Shown: positions 49,959 through 58,499, counted from the stretch's first letter. The stretch: 64,000 nucleotides of DNA from CAVZZG01 sp963779685 (GCA_963779685.1 CAVZZG010000003.1:930001-994000); one strand, 5' to 3'. Translations and numbers: made by a program. The notes: generated by a model from the sequence alone, not told the origin.

Positions 49959-50631
49959 CGTCGGACACCTTGTACCCGACGCCCCAAACCGTCACCACCG
50001 GGCACGTGTCGCCGATCTTGCGGCGCAGCTGGCGGATGTGGACGTCGACCGTACGCGTGTCGCCGGCGAACGTGTAGCCCCAGACGCGCTCGAGGAGCTG
50101 GTCGCGCGTCAGCACGATGCCGCGGTGCTCCATCAGGGCATAGAGCAGGTCGAATTCCTTCGGCGCGAGGTGCACCAGCACGTCCCCGGAGGTCACCTCG
50201 CGGCGGCCGGGGTCGATCCGCAGCGAACCGTGTTCGAGGGCGCCGCTGACGGTGGCCGGTGCCGGAGCCGACGCCCGCCGCAGGATGGTCTTGATGCGCG
50301 CGACGAGCTCGCGCGGGTTGAACGGCTTCGTGACGTAGTCGTCGGCGCCGACCTCGAGGCCGACGATCTTGTCGACGTCGTCATCCCGTGCCGTAAGCAT
50401 GAGGATCGGCATGTTCGAGCTCGTGCGGATCCGCCGGCACACCTCGAGCCCGTCGATGTCGGGCAGGTTCAGGTCGAGGAGCACCAGGGCCGGCGCGAAC
50501 GCCTGGGCGCGGGCGATGGCGTCGCGGCCGTTGGCGACCCGTTCCACGGCGAAACCCGCCTTCTCGAGGTAGAGCTTCACGAACGACGCGATGTTCGCTT
50601 CGTCCTCGACGATCAGGATGCGATCGGCCAC
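49942..50631 (-). CDS. OmpR-type response regulator
   Basis: A 229-residue regulator with EDE near residue 9, phospho-Asp in LLDLNLPDIDG, Lys in VTKPFNP and a winged helix (APKEFDLLYALMEHRG, RTVDVHIRQLRRKIGD). Co-transcribed with the kinase at 48.5-50.0 kb and perhaps with the Flp pilin. TAGGAT lies 6 nt before the GTG start. Confidence 0.94.
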   Translation of the reverse strand: MADRILIVEDEANIASFVKLYLEKAGFAVERVANGRDAIARAQAFAPALVLLDLNLPDIDGLEVCRRIRTSSNMPILMLTARDDDVDKIVGLEVGADDYVTKPFNPRELVARIKTILRRASAPAPATVSGALEHGSLRIDPGRREVTSGDVLVHLAPKEFDLLYALMEHRGIVLTRDQLLERVWGYTFAGDTRTVDVHIRQLRRKIGDTCPVVTVWGVGYKVSDDVAVA

Positions 50632-50637
50632 CGGCTC

Positions 50638-50643
50638 ATCCTA
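50638..50643 (-). promoter_or_regulatory. -10 element, second two-component system
   Basis: TAGGAT on the minus strand, 6 nt before the GTG at 50631. Confidence 0.5.
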
Positions 50644-50656
50644 GTCTCGTCGGGGA

Positions 50657-51106
50657 TCAAACGAGCTGGAGCTGGACTTCGCCATTGTAGTCGTGCGTGG
50701 CGCCGCCCTGCGTGTAGGTGCCCTTGCCTTGAAGATTGAGGCGCCCCTTGCCGGTGATGCCGACGTCGAACGCCTTGCGGGTGCGGATGATGAGCCGGAA
50801 CGCCGAGCCCGAATAGAAGAACTTGACCGGCCGCAGGACGACCCACTGCTTGTGCTGAGCGTCGTACCGCACGCACCGCCGGCCGTTGTCGACCACGCAG
50901 ACGGGGCGGAAGCGGGCCGCGCCGGTCGTGATCAGCCGGATCCTGGCAGGCGCCATGACCGTGGTCGCGAACGTGGTCGCGGACCGTCTCGTCTGGAACG
51001 ACAGCGTGCCGCTGCCCTTGACGCCGACGCTGCCTGCGAGGGCCTGGGCCGGAAGGGCGAGTGCGAGGAGCGCGACGCCGAGCGCCGCGAGTCTGGCTGG
51101 GGCCAT
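50657..51106 (-). CDS. Secreted hypothetical protein, 149 residues
   Basis: Signal peptide at residues 1-25 (MAPARLAALGVALLALALPAQALAG), then a beta-rich mature domain with a Cys pair (VCVVDNGRRC) that may form a disulfide, and repeated Gly-rich strands (GKGRLNLQGKGTYTQGG). No family recognised. GATAAT lies 6 nt before the ATG. Confidence 0.75.
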   Translation of the reverse strand: MAPARLAALGVALLALALPAQALAGSVGVKGSGTLSFQTRRSATTFATTVMAPARIRLITTGAARFRPVCVVDNGRRCVRYDAQHKQWVVLRPVKFFYSGSAFRLIIRTRKAFDVGITGKGRLNLQGKGTYTQGGATHDYNGEVQLQLV

Positions 51107-51112
51107 AGGTCG

Positions 51113-51118
51113 ATTATC
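51113..51118 (-). promoter_or_regulatory. -10 element, secreted 149-residue protein
   Basis: GATAAT on the minus strand, 6 nt before the ATG at 51106. Confidence 0.45.
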
Positions 51119-51169
51119 GGCGCTGGCGGGCCGCACGGAACCGCGCGCGTGTAAGGAGTCCGTAAGAAG

Positions 51170-52018
51170 TCACCCGCCGTACCGGAAGAAGCCCCGGCCC
51201 GATTTCCGCCCCAGGTGCCCGGCGGCGACCATCCGCTGGAGGCGCGCCGGCGGAGCCATCCGCGGCTCGCGAAGGCCGCTCCACAGCGCCTCGGCGGCGT
51301 GCGCGTGCACGTCGAGGCCGACGAGATCGGCCAGGGCGAACGGCCCCATCGGCCAGCCGGCACCGAACTTCATGGCCCGGTCGATGTCCTCGGGCGACGC
51401 GCCCGTCTCCTCCATCGCGATCACGGCATCGTTGAGGATCGGGATCAGCAACCGGTTGACGAGGAAGCCGGGCGTGTCGGGACAGGGGACGGCCTCCTTG
51501 CCGAGCCCCGACGCGAACGCCAGCGCCTGCGCGTAGGCGTCGTCGTTCACCACGTCGGTGCGCACCACCTCGATGAGCTTCATCAGCGGCGCCGGATTGA
51601 AGAAGTGGAGACCGACGACGCGGTCCGGCCGGCCGGATGCGGCCGCGATGGCCGACACCGACAGCGCCGAGGTGTTGGTGGCGAGGATCGCCTCCGGACC
51701 GCAGAGGCGGTCGAGCGCCCCGAACAGCTCGCGCTTGGGCTCGAGCTCCTCCACGATCGCCTCGATCACGAACTCGCAGCCCGCCAGCGCGTCGAGATCC
51801 GTGGCGGTCGTCAGCCGCCCGCCGGCATCCCGAGCCGCCTCGGCCGCCATGACACCCTTCTCGACCCGCTTGGCGAGCCCGGCGGCGATCTTCGCCGCAC
51901 CGGCGTCGACGAACCGCTGCTCGACGTCGCGCGCGATCACCACGTGCCCGGCCTCGAGGCACACCTGCGCGATGCCCGACCCCATCGTGCCCATCCCGAC
52001 CACACCGACCGTGCTCAC
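51170..52018 (-). CDS. 3-hydroxybutyryl-CoA dehydrogenase
   Basis: A 282-residue NAD(P)-dependent dehydrogenase. The Rossmann start is VGVVGMGTMGSGIAQVC, the catalytic His is in GLHFFNPAPLMKLIEVV, and GFLVNRLLIPILNDA and GAGWPMGPFALADLVGLD complete the family blocks. It oxidises 3-hydroxyacyl-CoA. It follows the thiolase gene on the same strand; a Shine-Dalgarno sequence (GGGAGG) precedes GTG 52018. Confidence 0.94.
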   Translation of the reverse strand: MSTVGVVGMGTMGSGIAQVCLEAGHVVIARDVEQRFVDAGAAKIAAGLAKRVEKGVMAAEAARDAGGRLTTATDLDALAGCEFVIEAIVEELEPKRELFGALDRLCGPEAILATNTSALSVSAIAAASGRPDRVVGLHFFNPAPLMKLIEVVRTDVVNDDAYAQALAFASGLGKEAVPCPDTPGFLVNRLLIPILNDAVIAMEETGASPEDIDRAMKFGAGWPMGPFALADLVGLDVHAHAAEALWSGLREPRMAPPARLQRMVAAGHLGRKSGRGFFRYGG

Positions 52019-52102
52019 ACGCGACCTCCCGTTCGACGCCGGGATGGTACGGCGACCAGCCCTTTGAAGACGCAGCCGGCGCAGTGCTCCCGCGGGGCGT
52101 GC

Positions 52103-53254
52103 CTACAGGCGCTCGACGATGCCGCAGATGGCCATGCCCCAGCCGATGCACATGGTCGCCAGGCCGTAGCGGGCGCCGCGGCGCTCGAGTTCGGGCACCA
52201 GCGTCGCGAGCATGCGCGTGCCGGTTGCACCGAGCGGGTGGCCGAGCGAGATGCCGCCGCCGTTGGGGTTCACGTCGGCCATCCGGTCGGTCAGCGCCAG
52301 ATCCTGGACGGTCTGCAGGACGACGACCGCGAACGCCTCGTTGACCTCGAGCACCGCGACGTCGTCGAGCCCGATGCCGGCCTTGGCGACGGCCTTGCGG
52401 ACGGCGTCCGGGTTGCCGTGGAGCATCAGCACCGGATCGACGCCCGCGACGGCGAAGGCGACGAACCGCGCCCGTGGCACGAGACCGTGCCGGTCGGCGA
52501 ACTCCGGGGTGCAGAGCAGCGCGGCGGACGCGCCGTCCACGATCTGGCTGGCGTTGCCCGCCGTGACCGTCCCATCCGGGCGGAAGGCCGGCGCCAGGGC
52601 GGCCATCCGGGCCCGGTCAGGGATGGGTCGGATCGTCTCGTCGGCCCCGAAGGCGCCGATCGGGACGATCTCGTGCCCGAACCGACCGGACGACGCGGCC
52701 CGGCCGGCGCGTTCGTGCGACACGGCCGCGTACTCGTCCTGGGCGTCGCGGCCGATGCCCCAGCGATCGGCGATCAGCTCGGCCGAGGTGCCCTGCCAGA
52801 CGATCTCGTGCTGCGCGAGCAGGCGGGGCGAGAACGGTTTCGCCACGCCGTCGGTGCCGAGCACGTCGCCACCCATGGCCACGCGACTCATCGATTCCAC
52901 GCCGCAGGCGATCGCGCAGTCGAACACGCCGGCCATGATCGCGGTCGCCGACTGCATCGCGGCCTGCATGGACGAGCCGCACATCCTGTTCACCGACACG
53001 CCGCTCGTCTCGACCGGCAACCCGGCTGACAGCGCCGCGATCCGGCCGATGTTCAGACCCTGCTCGCCCATCTGCGTCACGCAGCCGCAGGCGACATCCT
53101 CGATCGCACCTGCCGGCACGCCGGTGCGCTCGACCAGCGCTCGCAGGGTGTCTGCGAGCAGATCGTCGGGCCGCACGTCGGCGAGCGCGCCTCCCCGCCG
53201 CCCGATGGGCGTTCGGACGGCGTCGATGATCACGCATTCACGCAGCGGCGGCAT
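52103..53254 (-). CDS. Acetyl-CoA acetyltransferase (thiolase)
   Basis: A 383-residue thiolase. The nucleophilic Cys is in VNRMCGSSMQAAMQ near residue 89, the second catalytic site is NPNGGGISLGHPLGATGTR, and the general base Cys is in TMCIGWGMAICG. With the adjacent hydroxyacyl-CoA dehydrogenase it fits beta-oxidation or acetoacetyl-CoA metabolism. ATG 53254 matches the family start, with GGAG 5 nt upstream. Confidence 0.95.
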   Translation of the reverse strand: MPPLRECVIIDAVRTPIGRRGGALADVRPDDLLADTLRALVERTGVPAGAIEDVACGCVTQMGEQGLNIGRIAALSAGLPVETSGVSVNRMCGSSMQAAMQSATAIMAGVFDCAIACGVESMSRVAMGGDVLGTDGVAKPFSPRLLAQHEIVWQGTSAELIADRWGIGRDAQDEYAAVSHERAGRAASSGRFGHEIVPIGAFGADETIRPIPDRARMAALAPAFRPDGTVTAGNASQIVDGASAALLCTPEFADRHGLVPRARFVAFAVAGVDPVLMLHGNPDAVRKAVAKAGIGLDDVAVLEVNEAFAVVVLQTVQDLALTDRMADVNPNGGGISLGHPLGATGTRMLATLVPELERRGARYGLATMCIGWGMAICGIVERL

Positions 53255-53280
53255 GGCGGCTCCAGGACCGGATACCCGAA

Positions 53281-53286
53281 TATACT
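53281..53286 (+). promoter_or_regulatory. -10 element, coiled-coil zinc-ribbon gene
   Basis: TATACT on the plus strand, 7 nt before the ATG at 53294. Confidence 0.55.
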
Positions 53287-53293
53287 GGCCGCT

Positions 53294-53800
53294 ATGCCGA
53301 GCTTCCGCGAGCGCCTGCGGGCAGTGCGTCCCGGCGGCAAGCCCTCGGAGCCGGACGCCGAGACGATCGAGATCCTCGTCGGTGAGCAGGCCGAGCAGGC
53401 TGAAGCGCCCGGCGGCGCCCTGCTGGTCGAGGTCGGCCAGCCCCCGGCGTCGGTCGTCCGCGCGGCCCGGCGCGAGCGCGCGCAGCTGGAACAACAGCTC
53501 GCGCAGCTGCGCGACGACATCGGCGGGCTGGTGATCGAGATGGCGCGACGCGACCACTTCAACCACGCGCTGGTGGAACGCCGCGCGGGCGAGGCGGTCG
53601 CCGTCGAGCAGGCGATCGTGGAGGTCGAGGCTCGCGTTGCCCTCGCCGGCCAGGCGCGCTCGACCATCGATGCGGAACCGGCCGCCGAGCCCGAGCCCCT
53701 GCCGAGCCAGGTCACGTACCGCTGCGCCCGCTGCGGCGCCGGACTCGTCGGCGACGTCAACTTCTGCGGCTTCTGCGGCGCCGCCCGGGGTGATGGATGA
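53294..53800 (+). CDS. Coiled-coil protein with C-terminal zinc ribbon
   Basis: A 168-residue protein. Residues 55-75 and 95-125 are helical and charged (RRERAQLEQQLAQLRDDIGG), and the C-terminus is a zinc ribbon, YRCARCGAGLVGDVNFCGFCG, with two CxxC knuckles. No enzyme motif. The next gene overlaps by 4 nt (ATGA) and starts with another zinc ribbon, so the two proteins may work together. Confidence 0.72.
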   Translation: MPSFRERLRAVRPGGKPSEPDAETIEILVGEQAEQAEAPGGALLVEVGQPPASVVRAARRERAQLEQQLAQLRDDIGGLVIEMARRDHFNHALVERRAGEAVAVEQAIVEVEARVALAGQARSTIDAEPAAEPEPLPSQVTYRCARCGAGLVGDVNFCGFCGAARGDG

Positions 53801-54534
53801 CCGACGACGCGCCGTTCGAGCCCGCGCCCGAACCCCCGCGCTGTCCCTCCTGCCTGGCGCTCGTCGAACCGGATCAGGAGTTCTGCCTGGAGTGCGGCGC
53901 GCGCCTGGAGGCGGCGGCGGGCGATCGCGGCGGCCGCGGCCCGCGCAACCGCTGGCTCATCGCCGGGATCGCCGCCCTGCTTCTGGTGGGGGGCTTCGTG
54001 ATCGCCTGGGGCTTCACGCGCGACGATTCGAGCCAGGTGGCGGCCTCATCGCTCTCGAATGGCACCAAGGTGACGACACCGGGCGTCTCGACGCCGTCGA
54101 TCTCGACGATCGATCAGACCGGCACGTCGGTCCCGACCATCACCGGCTCCTCGACGGCGACGACCACCGTGACGGTGACCGAGACCAGCGGGTCGACGTC
54201 GACGGGAACCGCGGCCGACTGCGGTGGCGAGCCCTCCGGGCCGGACACCGACTCCTGGCCGAACGGCCGCGACGGCTGGATGGCGATCCTGTCGTCCAAG
54301 CCCACCACCGACTACACCTTCGCGGACTTCTGCGCCCGGCTGAAGCGCGCCGAGGCCCAGGGCTTCACGAACCTCGGCATCGTCGACTCGACCGACTACG
54401 TCAGCCTCCGGCCCGGCTTCTGGGTGCTCTACGAGGGCCCGTTCAATACCAGGCAGGAGGCCGCCAACGCCGCCGCCGCGGCGAGCGGGGACTGGCCCGG
54501 TGCCTACCCGCGCGAGGTCAACGACTCGCTGTAG
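53797..54534 (+). CDS. Zinc-ribbon membrane protein with SPOR-like C-terminal domain
   Basis: A 245-residue protein: zinc ribbon CPSCLALVEPDQEFCLECG (residues 16-34), one membrane helix (about 53-72), a Ser/Thr-rich extracytoplasmic linker of about 70 residues, and a C-terminal domain with GWMAILSSK and FWVLYEGPFNTRQEAANAA, which resembles SPOR-type repeats. SPOR domains bind denuded glycan at division sites. The zinc ribbon would face the cytosol. The end overlaps the convergent deacetylase gene by 31 bp. Confidence 0.75.
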   Translation: MTDDAPFEPAPEPPRCPSCLALVEPDQEFCLECGARLEAAAGDRGGRGPRNRWLIAGIAALLLVGGFVIAWGFTRDDSSQVAASSLSNGTKVTTPGVSTPSISTIDQTGTSVPTITGSSTATTTVTVTETSGSTSTGTAADCGGEPSGPDTDSWPNGRDGWMAILSSKPTTDYTFADFCARLKRAEAQGFTNLGIVDSTDYVSLRPGFWVLYEGPFNTRQEAANAAAAASGDWPGAYPREVNDSL

Positions 54535-55442
54535 GCCCGTGCGATCTCCGCGCCGCAGGCGCGGAGCGCGTCCAGGTCGTACCCGCCCTCGAGCACCAGC
54601 GCCGGCTCGGGCGCGCCGAGCCGCCGGCACAGGTCGCGCACCTCGCGCACCAGCTCGCCGTACGTCTCGGCCTCCAGCTCGAGCCCGCCGAGAGGGTCGT
54701 CCCGGTGGGCGTCCAGCCCGCAGGCGATCACCACCAGCTCCGGGGCGAAGGCCTCCACCGCCGGGACAACGTCCGCGCGGAACCGCGACAGGTAGGCGTC
54801 GTGTCCGGTGCCTGCGGGCAGCGGTACGTTCAGGGTCGCGCCACGGGCGCCGGGCCCGCCGCGCTCGTCCGCCGAGCCCGTCCCGGGGTAGTGCGGCCAC
54901 TCGTGGAGCGAGACGGCGAGCACCGTCGGGTCGTCCCAGAACACCGCCTGGGTGCCGTTGCCGTGATGCACGTCCCAGTCGATGACGGCCACGCGCCCGA
55001 CCTCGTGGTGGGCCATGGCATGCCGGACGGCGATCGCGATGTTGGCGAGCACGCAGAACCCCATGGCCCGGTCGGGCAGGCAGTGATGTCCCGGAGGCCG
55101 CATGACGGCGAATCCCGCCCCTCCCGCGACCACCGCATCGACTGCCGCCATCGCCGCACCGGCGGCATGCAGCGCGGCCGTCGGCGTACCCGGCGCGAGG
55201 TAGGTGTCCGGATCGAGGTGGACGGTCTCGCCGCGTGCAGTCAGCACCACGTCCAAGTAGCCGGACGGGTGCACGCGCTCGAGCGCCCGCCGCGACGCGG
55301 GCGTGGCCTCGGTGGCCGTCGCCGCGAGCGATGCGCATGCGTGCACCCCGGCCAGGAACGCGCCGACGCGGGCCGGCCGCTCGGGGTGGCCTACGAGGAC
55401 GTGGCCGAGGTGGGAAGGGTGTGAGATTGTGACAGCAGACAT
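54504..55442 (-). CDS. Histone deacetylase family protein (acetoin utilisation / acetylpolyamine amidohydrolase type)
   Basis: A 312-residue zinc-dependent deacetylase. HPERPARV near 19-26, the catalytic MRPPGHHCLPDRAMGFCVLANIA block, zinc-binding DWDVHHGNGTQ, HEWPHYPGTG and GLDAHRDDPLGGL are in family order. Bacterial members act on acetylated polyamines, acetoin enzymes or proteins; the substrate is unknown. No acetyltransferase partner is adjacent. Confidence 0.93.
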   Translation of the reverse strand: MSAVTISHPSHLGHVLVGHPERPARVGAFLAGVHACASLAATATEATPASRRALERVHPSGYLDVVLTARGETVHLDPDTYLAPGTPTAALHAAGAAMAAVDAVVAGGAGFAVMRPPGHHCLPDRAMGFCVLANIAIAVRHAMAHHEVGRVAVIDWDVHHGNGTQAVFWDDPTVLAVSLHEWPHYPGTGSADERGGPGARGATLNVPLPAGTGHDAYLSRFRADVVPAVEAFAPELVVIACGLDAHRDDPLGGLELEAETYGELVREVRDLCRRLGAPEPALVLEGGYDLDALRACGAEIARAYSESLTSRG

Positions 55443-55494
55443 GTGGTGAGAGGCTGGAATCGCCCCGACTTTGCAACAAATTGTCCCGCAGACC

Positions 55495-55522
55495 TTGATT
55501 TCCGCGTCAGGGCCGGTAGCAT
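55495..55522 (+). promoter_or_regulatory. Promoter of the 138-residue gene
   Basis: TTGATT (55495-55500) and TAGCAT (55517-55522) with a 16-nt spacer. It leaves a leader of about 125 nt, unusual for this window. Confidence 0.55.
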
Positions 55523-55591
55523 GGTCACACGAGGGGGAGTTCCGAGCGAATCGTCACCGATTCTGCCACGGACTCTTTTGAGCGGCCGACC

Positions 55592-55637
55592 GGGTCGCCT
55601 ACCTCCCTGCGCTGCGACCGACTCGCAGCGGTGACCC
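55592..55637 (+). promoter_or_regulatory. Structured leader of the 138-residue gene
   Basis: Outer stem 55592-55598 with 55631-55637 (GGGTCGC/GTGACCC, one G-U pair) stacks on an inner perfect 8-bp hairpin CGCTGCGA-ccgac-TCGCAGCG (55610-55630). A smaller hairpin GAATCG-tcac-CGATTC lies upstream (55548-55563). GGGAG, 9 nt before the ATG, follows the structure. No known riboswitch class was recognised. Confidence 0.45.
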
Positions 55638-55655
55638 ACCCGGGAGCCACTACCC

Positions 55656-56072
55656 ATGTACCGATTCAGCCGCCAGATCTTCATGCAGGTGAAGGACGCG
55701 GTCGATCCGCACCCCGACACCATCAACGCCGGGGAGGCCAGACGCCGCGTGCTCGCCGCCTGCGAGGACACGATCGAGCGCATGGCTCGTGATCCGCGCT
55801 ACTTCCCGAAGCCCGCGCGCAGCCTCTTCCAGTCGATCCGGTTCTACTTCCCGATCACGGAACAGGCCCGCGTCTACTACACGATCGAGAAGACGCTGAA
55901 GATCGCCCACCAGTTCATCCAGGCCGAGATCGAGCGGTCGACCGAGGGCAACAACTCGCCCTGCCGGGCGACGACGCGCAAGGGCAAGCCCTGTCAGCGC
56001 ACGCCGCTGCCCGGACGCGAGTACTGCCCGAGCCACTCGCACCTGGAAGAGCCCATCGCGCTCACCGCGTAA
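55656..56072 (+). CDS. Conserved hypothetical protein with C-terminal Cys/His zinc-binding motif
   Basis: A 138-residue protein. Residues 1-95 form a helical domain (MYRFSRQIFMQVKDAV, ACEDTIERMARDPRYFPKPARSLFQSIRFYFPI) that I recognise as common in Thermoleophilia-type genomes, function unknown. The C-terminus, CRATTRKGKPCQRTP..YCPSH, has the C-x8-C-x11-C-x3-H pattern of DUF5763-like zinc motifs. Its end overlaps the convergent eamA gene by 11 bp. The long structured leader suggests post-transcriptional control. Confidence 0.8.
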   Translation: MYRFSRQIFMQVKDAVDPHPDTINAGEARRRVLAACEDTIERMARDPRYFPKPARSLFQSIRFYFPITEQARVYYTIEKTLKIAHQFIQAEIERSTEGNNSPCRATTRKGKPCQRTPLPGREYCPSHSHLEEPIALTA

Positions 56073-56905
56073 GCGCGACCAGGGCGACGCCGACCAACGT
56101 CACCCCCACGCCGAGCTTCTGGATCGGCGCGAGCCGCTCGCCCCACACGAGCCGCGCGCCGAGGACTGCGATCAGCGCGTACTGCGACGCCAGCACGGCG
56201 GCGATGGCGATGCCGTGCCGGGCGGCCAGGATGTACGTCGCGTAGCCGCCGATGTCGAGGGCGGCCATGCCTGCCAGCGACCAGACCACCCCGCGCGGTG
56301 ACCGGAACGCGTGCGTCGCGGCCGCGTACGGCAGCAGCACGATGCAGCCGGCGGCGCGCGCGACCAGCAGGATCCAGACGGTCGGGAGCGCGATGGCGTG
56401 ACCGCCGGCGACGAACGTGACCGCGAAGCACAGCGGCGCCGCCGAGCCCCGCCAGGACCGCGGCGTGCTCGACGTGACGCCGGCCGTCCCGCTGGCCGCG
56501 GGTGGCCAGCACGACGCCGGCCGTGACGAGGAGCAGGGGGCCGACGACCTCGCCCGCGACGTGCTCGCCGAGCGCGATGGCGAGCAGTGCCGCGACCGAC
56601 CCGTCGGTGGAGATCAGCATCGTCACGATGCCGACGTCCCCGAGCGTGATGCCGAGCGTCCAGCACCACGTGCCGATGACGTAGGCCAGGCCCGAGCCGG
56701 CCGCGGCGACCCACGCCGAGGCCGGCGCGTCCGGCACGCCGCCGCGGATCGCGAACGGCAGCACGAGCGCCAGGCCGACCAGCTCGATCCAGACCAGGGC
56801 CGGAATCGGCCCGAGCGCCCGCGCGCCGGGCGCCCCAGCGAGGGTGCTGGCACCCCACAACAGGGCCGTCACGAGGCCGAACAGGATCGCCACGGGCCGA
56901 ATCAT
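56062..56905 (-). CDS. EamA/DMT family transporter, interrupted by a single-base shift
   Basis: A membrane exporter with two EamA repeats of about five helices each. The first frame gives MIRPVAILFGLVTALLWGAS through AAVLAGLGG; the second half, GSAAPLCFAVTFVAGGHA onward to VGVTLVGVALVALTR, is in the next frame. Removing one G in the GGGG run near 56447-56450 restores about 280 residues; the span is 844 nt, 3n+1. Family members export amino acids or metabolites; the substrate is unknown. Confidence 0.85.
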
Positions 56906-56920
56906 GCGGGCGAGCCGCTC

Positions 56921-57147
56921 GGAGCCCGTCGAAGAACCTCCCGCGCGGCGATTCGTGGTGCCGGAGCGAGCAGGGTGGACGCGGGTGGCGCAGGGCTTGC
57001 CGGCAGCAAGTCCAAGCCGCCCGGGGACGCCCTGCGAAGCCCGCCGGAGAGGTCGGCGCGCGGTGGCGGCCCGACCGTCACCGCGGAGGCGACCGCGGAG
57101 GACGATCCGGTGCCACGAGCGTCCCGGAGGGCTCGTCGAGGGGCTCC
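56921..57147. repeat. Non-coding repeat element E3, homologous to E1
   Basis: Bounded by GGAGCCCGTCGA (56921-56932) and TCGAGGGGCTCC (57136-57147), an inverted repeat with one mismatch. The block 56963-57042 matches 7108-7187 of E1: both start GGAGCGAGC, share GCAAG(G/T)CCAAG and end GAAGCCC, 80 nt each. A further CGATC..GGT.GCC match lies downstream. It directly abuts E2. Confidence 0.6.
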
Positions 57148-57379
57148 TAGTGTCCCGAGTCCGAAGTTCGTCGGCAGGTCGGCGCGAGGAGCAAGCCTGG
57201 CAAGAAGCAGGCCCGAGAGGCAGGCCGAGGGCCCGCGATCTCGGCGATCTGGCGGATGCCAGATCGCCTCACACGCTGGGCAAGCATCGCTTGCCCAGCT
57301 CCACCGGCTCCGCCGGTGGGTTCCAGGCGCCGCTCCGCAGCACCGGGAATGCCGGCGAACTTCCGACTCGGGACACTAG
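57147..57379. repeat. Inverted-repeat element E2 with three perfect hairpins
   Basis: A 23-bp inverted repeat with one mismatch (57148-57170 and 57356-57378, outer sequence TAGTGTCCCGAGT) sits between two CTAG tetranucleotides (57147-57150, 57376-57379), which could be a target duplication. Inside are three successive perfect hairpins: 57243-57268 (11 bp), 57275-57299 (11 bp) and 57301-57319 (8 bp). The right end contains the dinB stop codon. No transposase is encoded. Confidence 0.65.
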
Positions 57380-58473
57380 TCGAAGAGGCGCAGCTGCTCA
57401 GCAGGCACGAGCCGGTGCACGCCGATGCCGAGCAGCCGGACCGGCGGCGGCCCGTCGGCCAGCGCGCGGTCGAGCGCTAGCAGCGCCAGCCGGCCGATCT
57501 CGTCGGGGCCGCGGAACGGCGCCGATGCGCTCTGGGAACGGGTGGCGATGCGGAAGTCGGGGTACCGCACCTTGACCGTCACGGCCCGGGCGCCACGGCC
57601 CTCGCCGTCCAGCCGCAGCGCGACCTCGTCGGCCTGCCGCAGCGCGATCGCGCGCAGCTCGTCGACCGACGTCACGTCGCGCTCGAACGTCTCCTCCACG
57701 CTCACGCTCGACGCCGGGCCCGGGAGCTTCACGGCCCTCGCGTCGATGCCGCGGGCGCGATCGCGGAGCTCGATGCCGGCGACGCCGGGAAGGAGTCGCG
57801 CCAGCAGGTCGCCGTCGAGCGCGGCGAGATCGCCGATCGTCTCGACGCCCGCCGCCCGCAGGCGCTCCTCGGCCTTGGGACCGATGCCCGGCAGCGCGCG
57901 GATCGCCAACGGCGCCAGGAACGCCGCCTCGTGTCCTGCCGGCACCACCGTCACGCCCCGTGGCTTGCGGTGGTCGGAGGCGATCTTGGCCACCACCTTC
58001 GAGGTGCCGCAGCCGAGCGAGCACCACAGCCCGGTCTCGGCCACGATCGCCTTCTGGAGCCCGGCCAGGAACGCCCGCGCCTCGCGGGCCGTCGAGACCG
58101 CACCGGCCAGGTCGAGGTAGCCCTCGTCGATGCCGACCTGCTCGGCGAGCGCCACCCGCGCGGCCACGAGCTGCCAGACACGGCGCGAGTGCCGCGCGTA
58201 CAGGCCGTGGTCGGGCCGCACGAAGACGGCAGCAGGACAGCGGCGGTAGGCCTCGGCCGCGCTCATCGCGGAGCGGATGCCGAACGCCCGCGCCTCGTAG
58301 CTGGCGGTGGCGACGACGCCCCTCGAATCGGGATCGCCGCCGACCACCAGCGGCCGGCCCGCGTAGTCCGGGTGCTCGAGGACCTCGACGGCGGCGAAGA
58401 ACGCGTCCAGGTCGAGATGGGCGATGACGGCGGCCACGTCGGAACGGATTTTGCGGCTTCTCACGGTCGACAT
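57376..58473 (-). CDS. dinB: DNA polymerase IV
   Basis: A Y-family translesion polymerase of 365 residues. AHLDLDAFFAAVE near 17-29 carries the first metal ligand, YEARAFGIRSAMS and SIDEGYLDL-like GIDEGYLDL the others, and the helix-hairpin-helix LPGIGPKAEERLRAAG and little-finger domain follow. ATG 58473 matches the family start. It is divergent from pafBC with 55 bp between. Its TAG stop lies in the end of element E2. It copies past damaged bases. Confidence 0.95.
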   Translation of the reverse strand: MSTVRSRKIRSDVAAVIAHLDLDAFFAAVEVLEHPDYAGRPLVVGGDPDSRGVVATASYEARAFGIRSAMSAAEAYRRCPAAVFVRPDHGLYARHSRRVWQLVAARVALAEQVGIDEGYLDLAGAVSTAREARAFLAGLQKAIVAETGLWCSLGCGTSKVVAKIASDHRKPRGVTVVPAGHEAAFLAPLAIRALPGIGPKAEERLRAAGVETIGDLAALDGDLLARLLPGVAGIELRDRARGIDARAVKLPGPASSVSVEETFERDVTSVDELRAIALRQADEVALRLDGEGRGARAVTVKVRYPDFRIATRSQSASAPFRGPDEIGRLALLALDRALADGPPPVRLLGIGVHRLVPAEQLRLFD

Positions 58474-58499
58474 CGGCTGGGTTGGGGCCTCTGCGCGCG

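Noticed and set aside
55530..55655. c-di-AMP (ydaO) riboswitch in the leader of the 138-residue gene
   Set aside because: Hairpins are present but the conserved core sequences of that class, as I know them, are missing.
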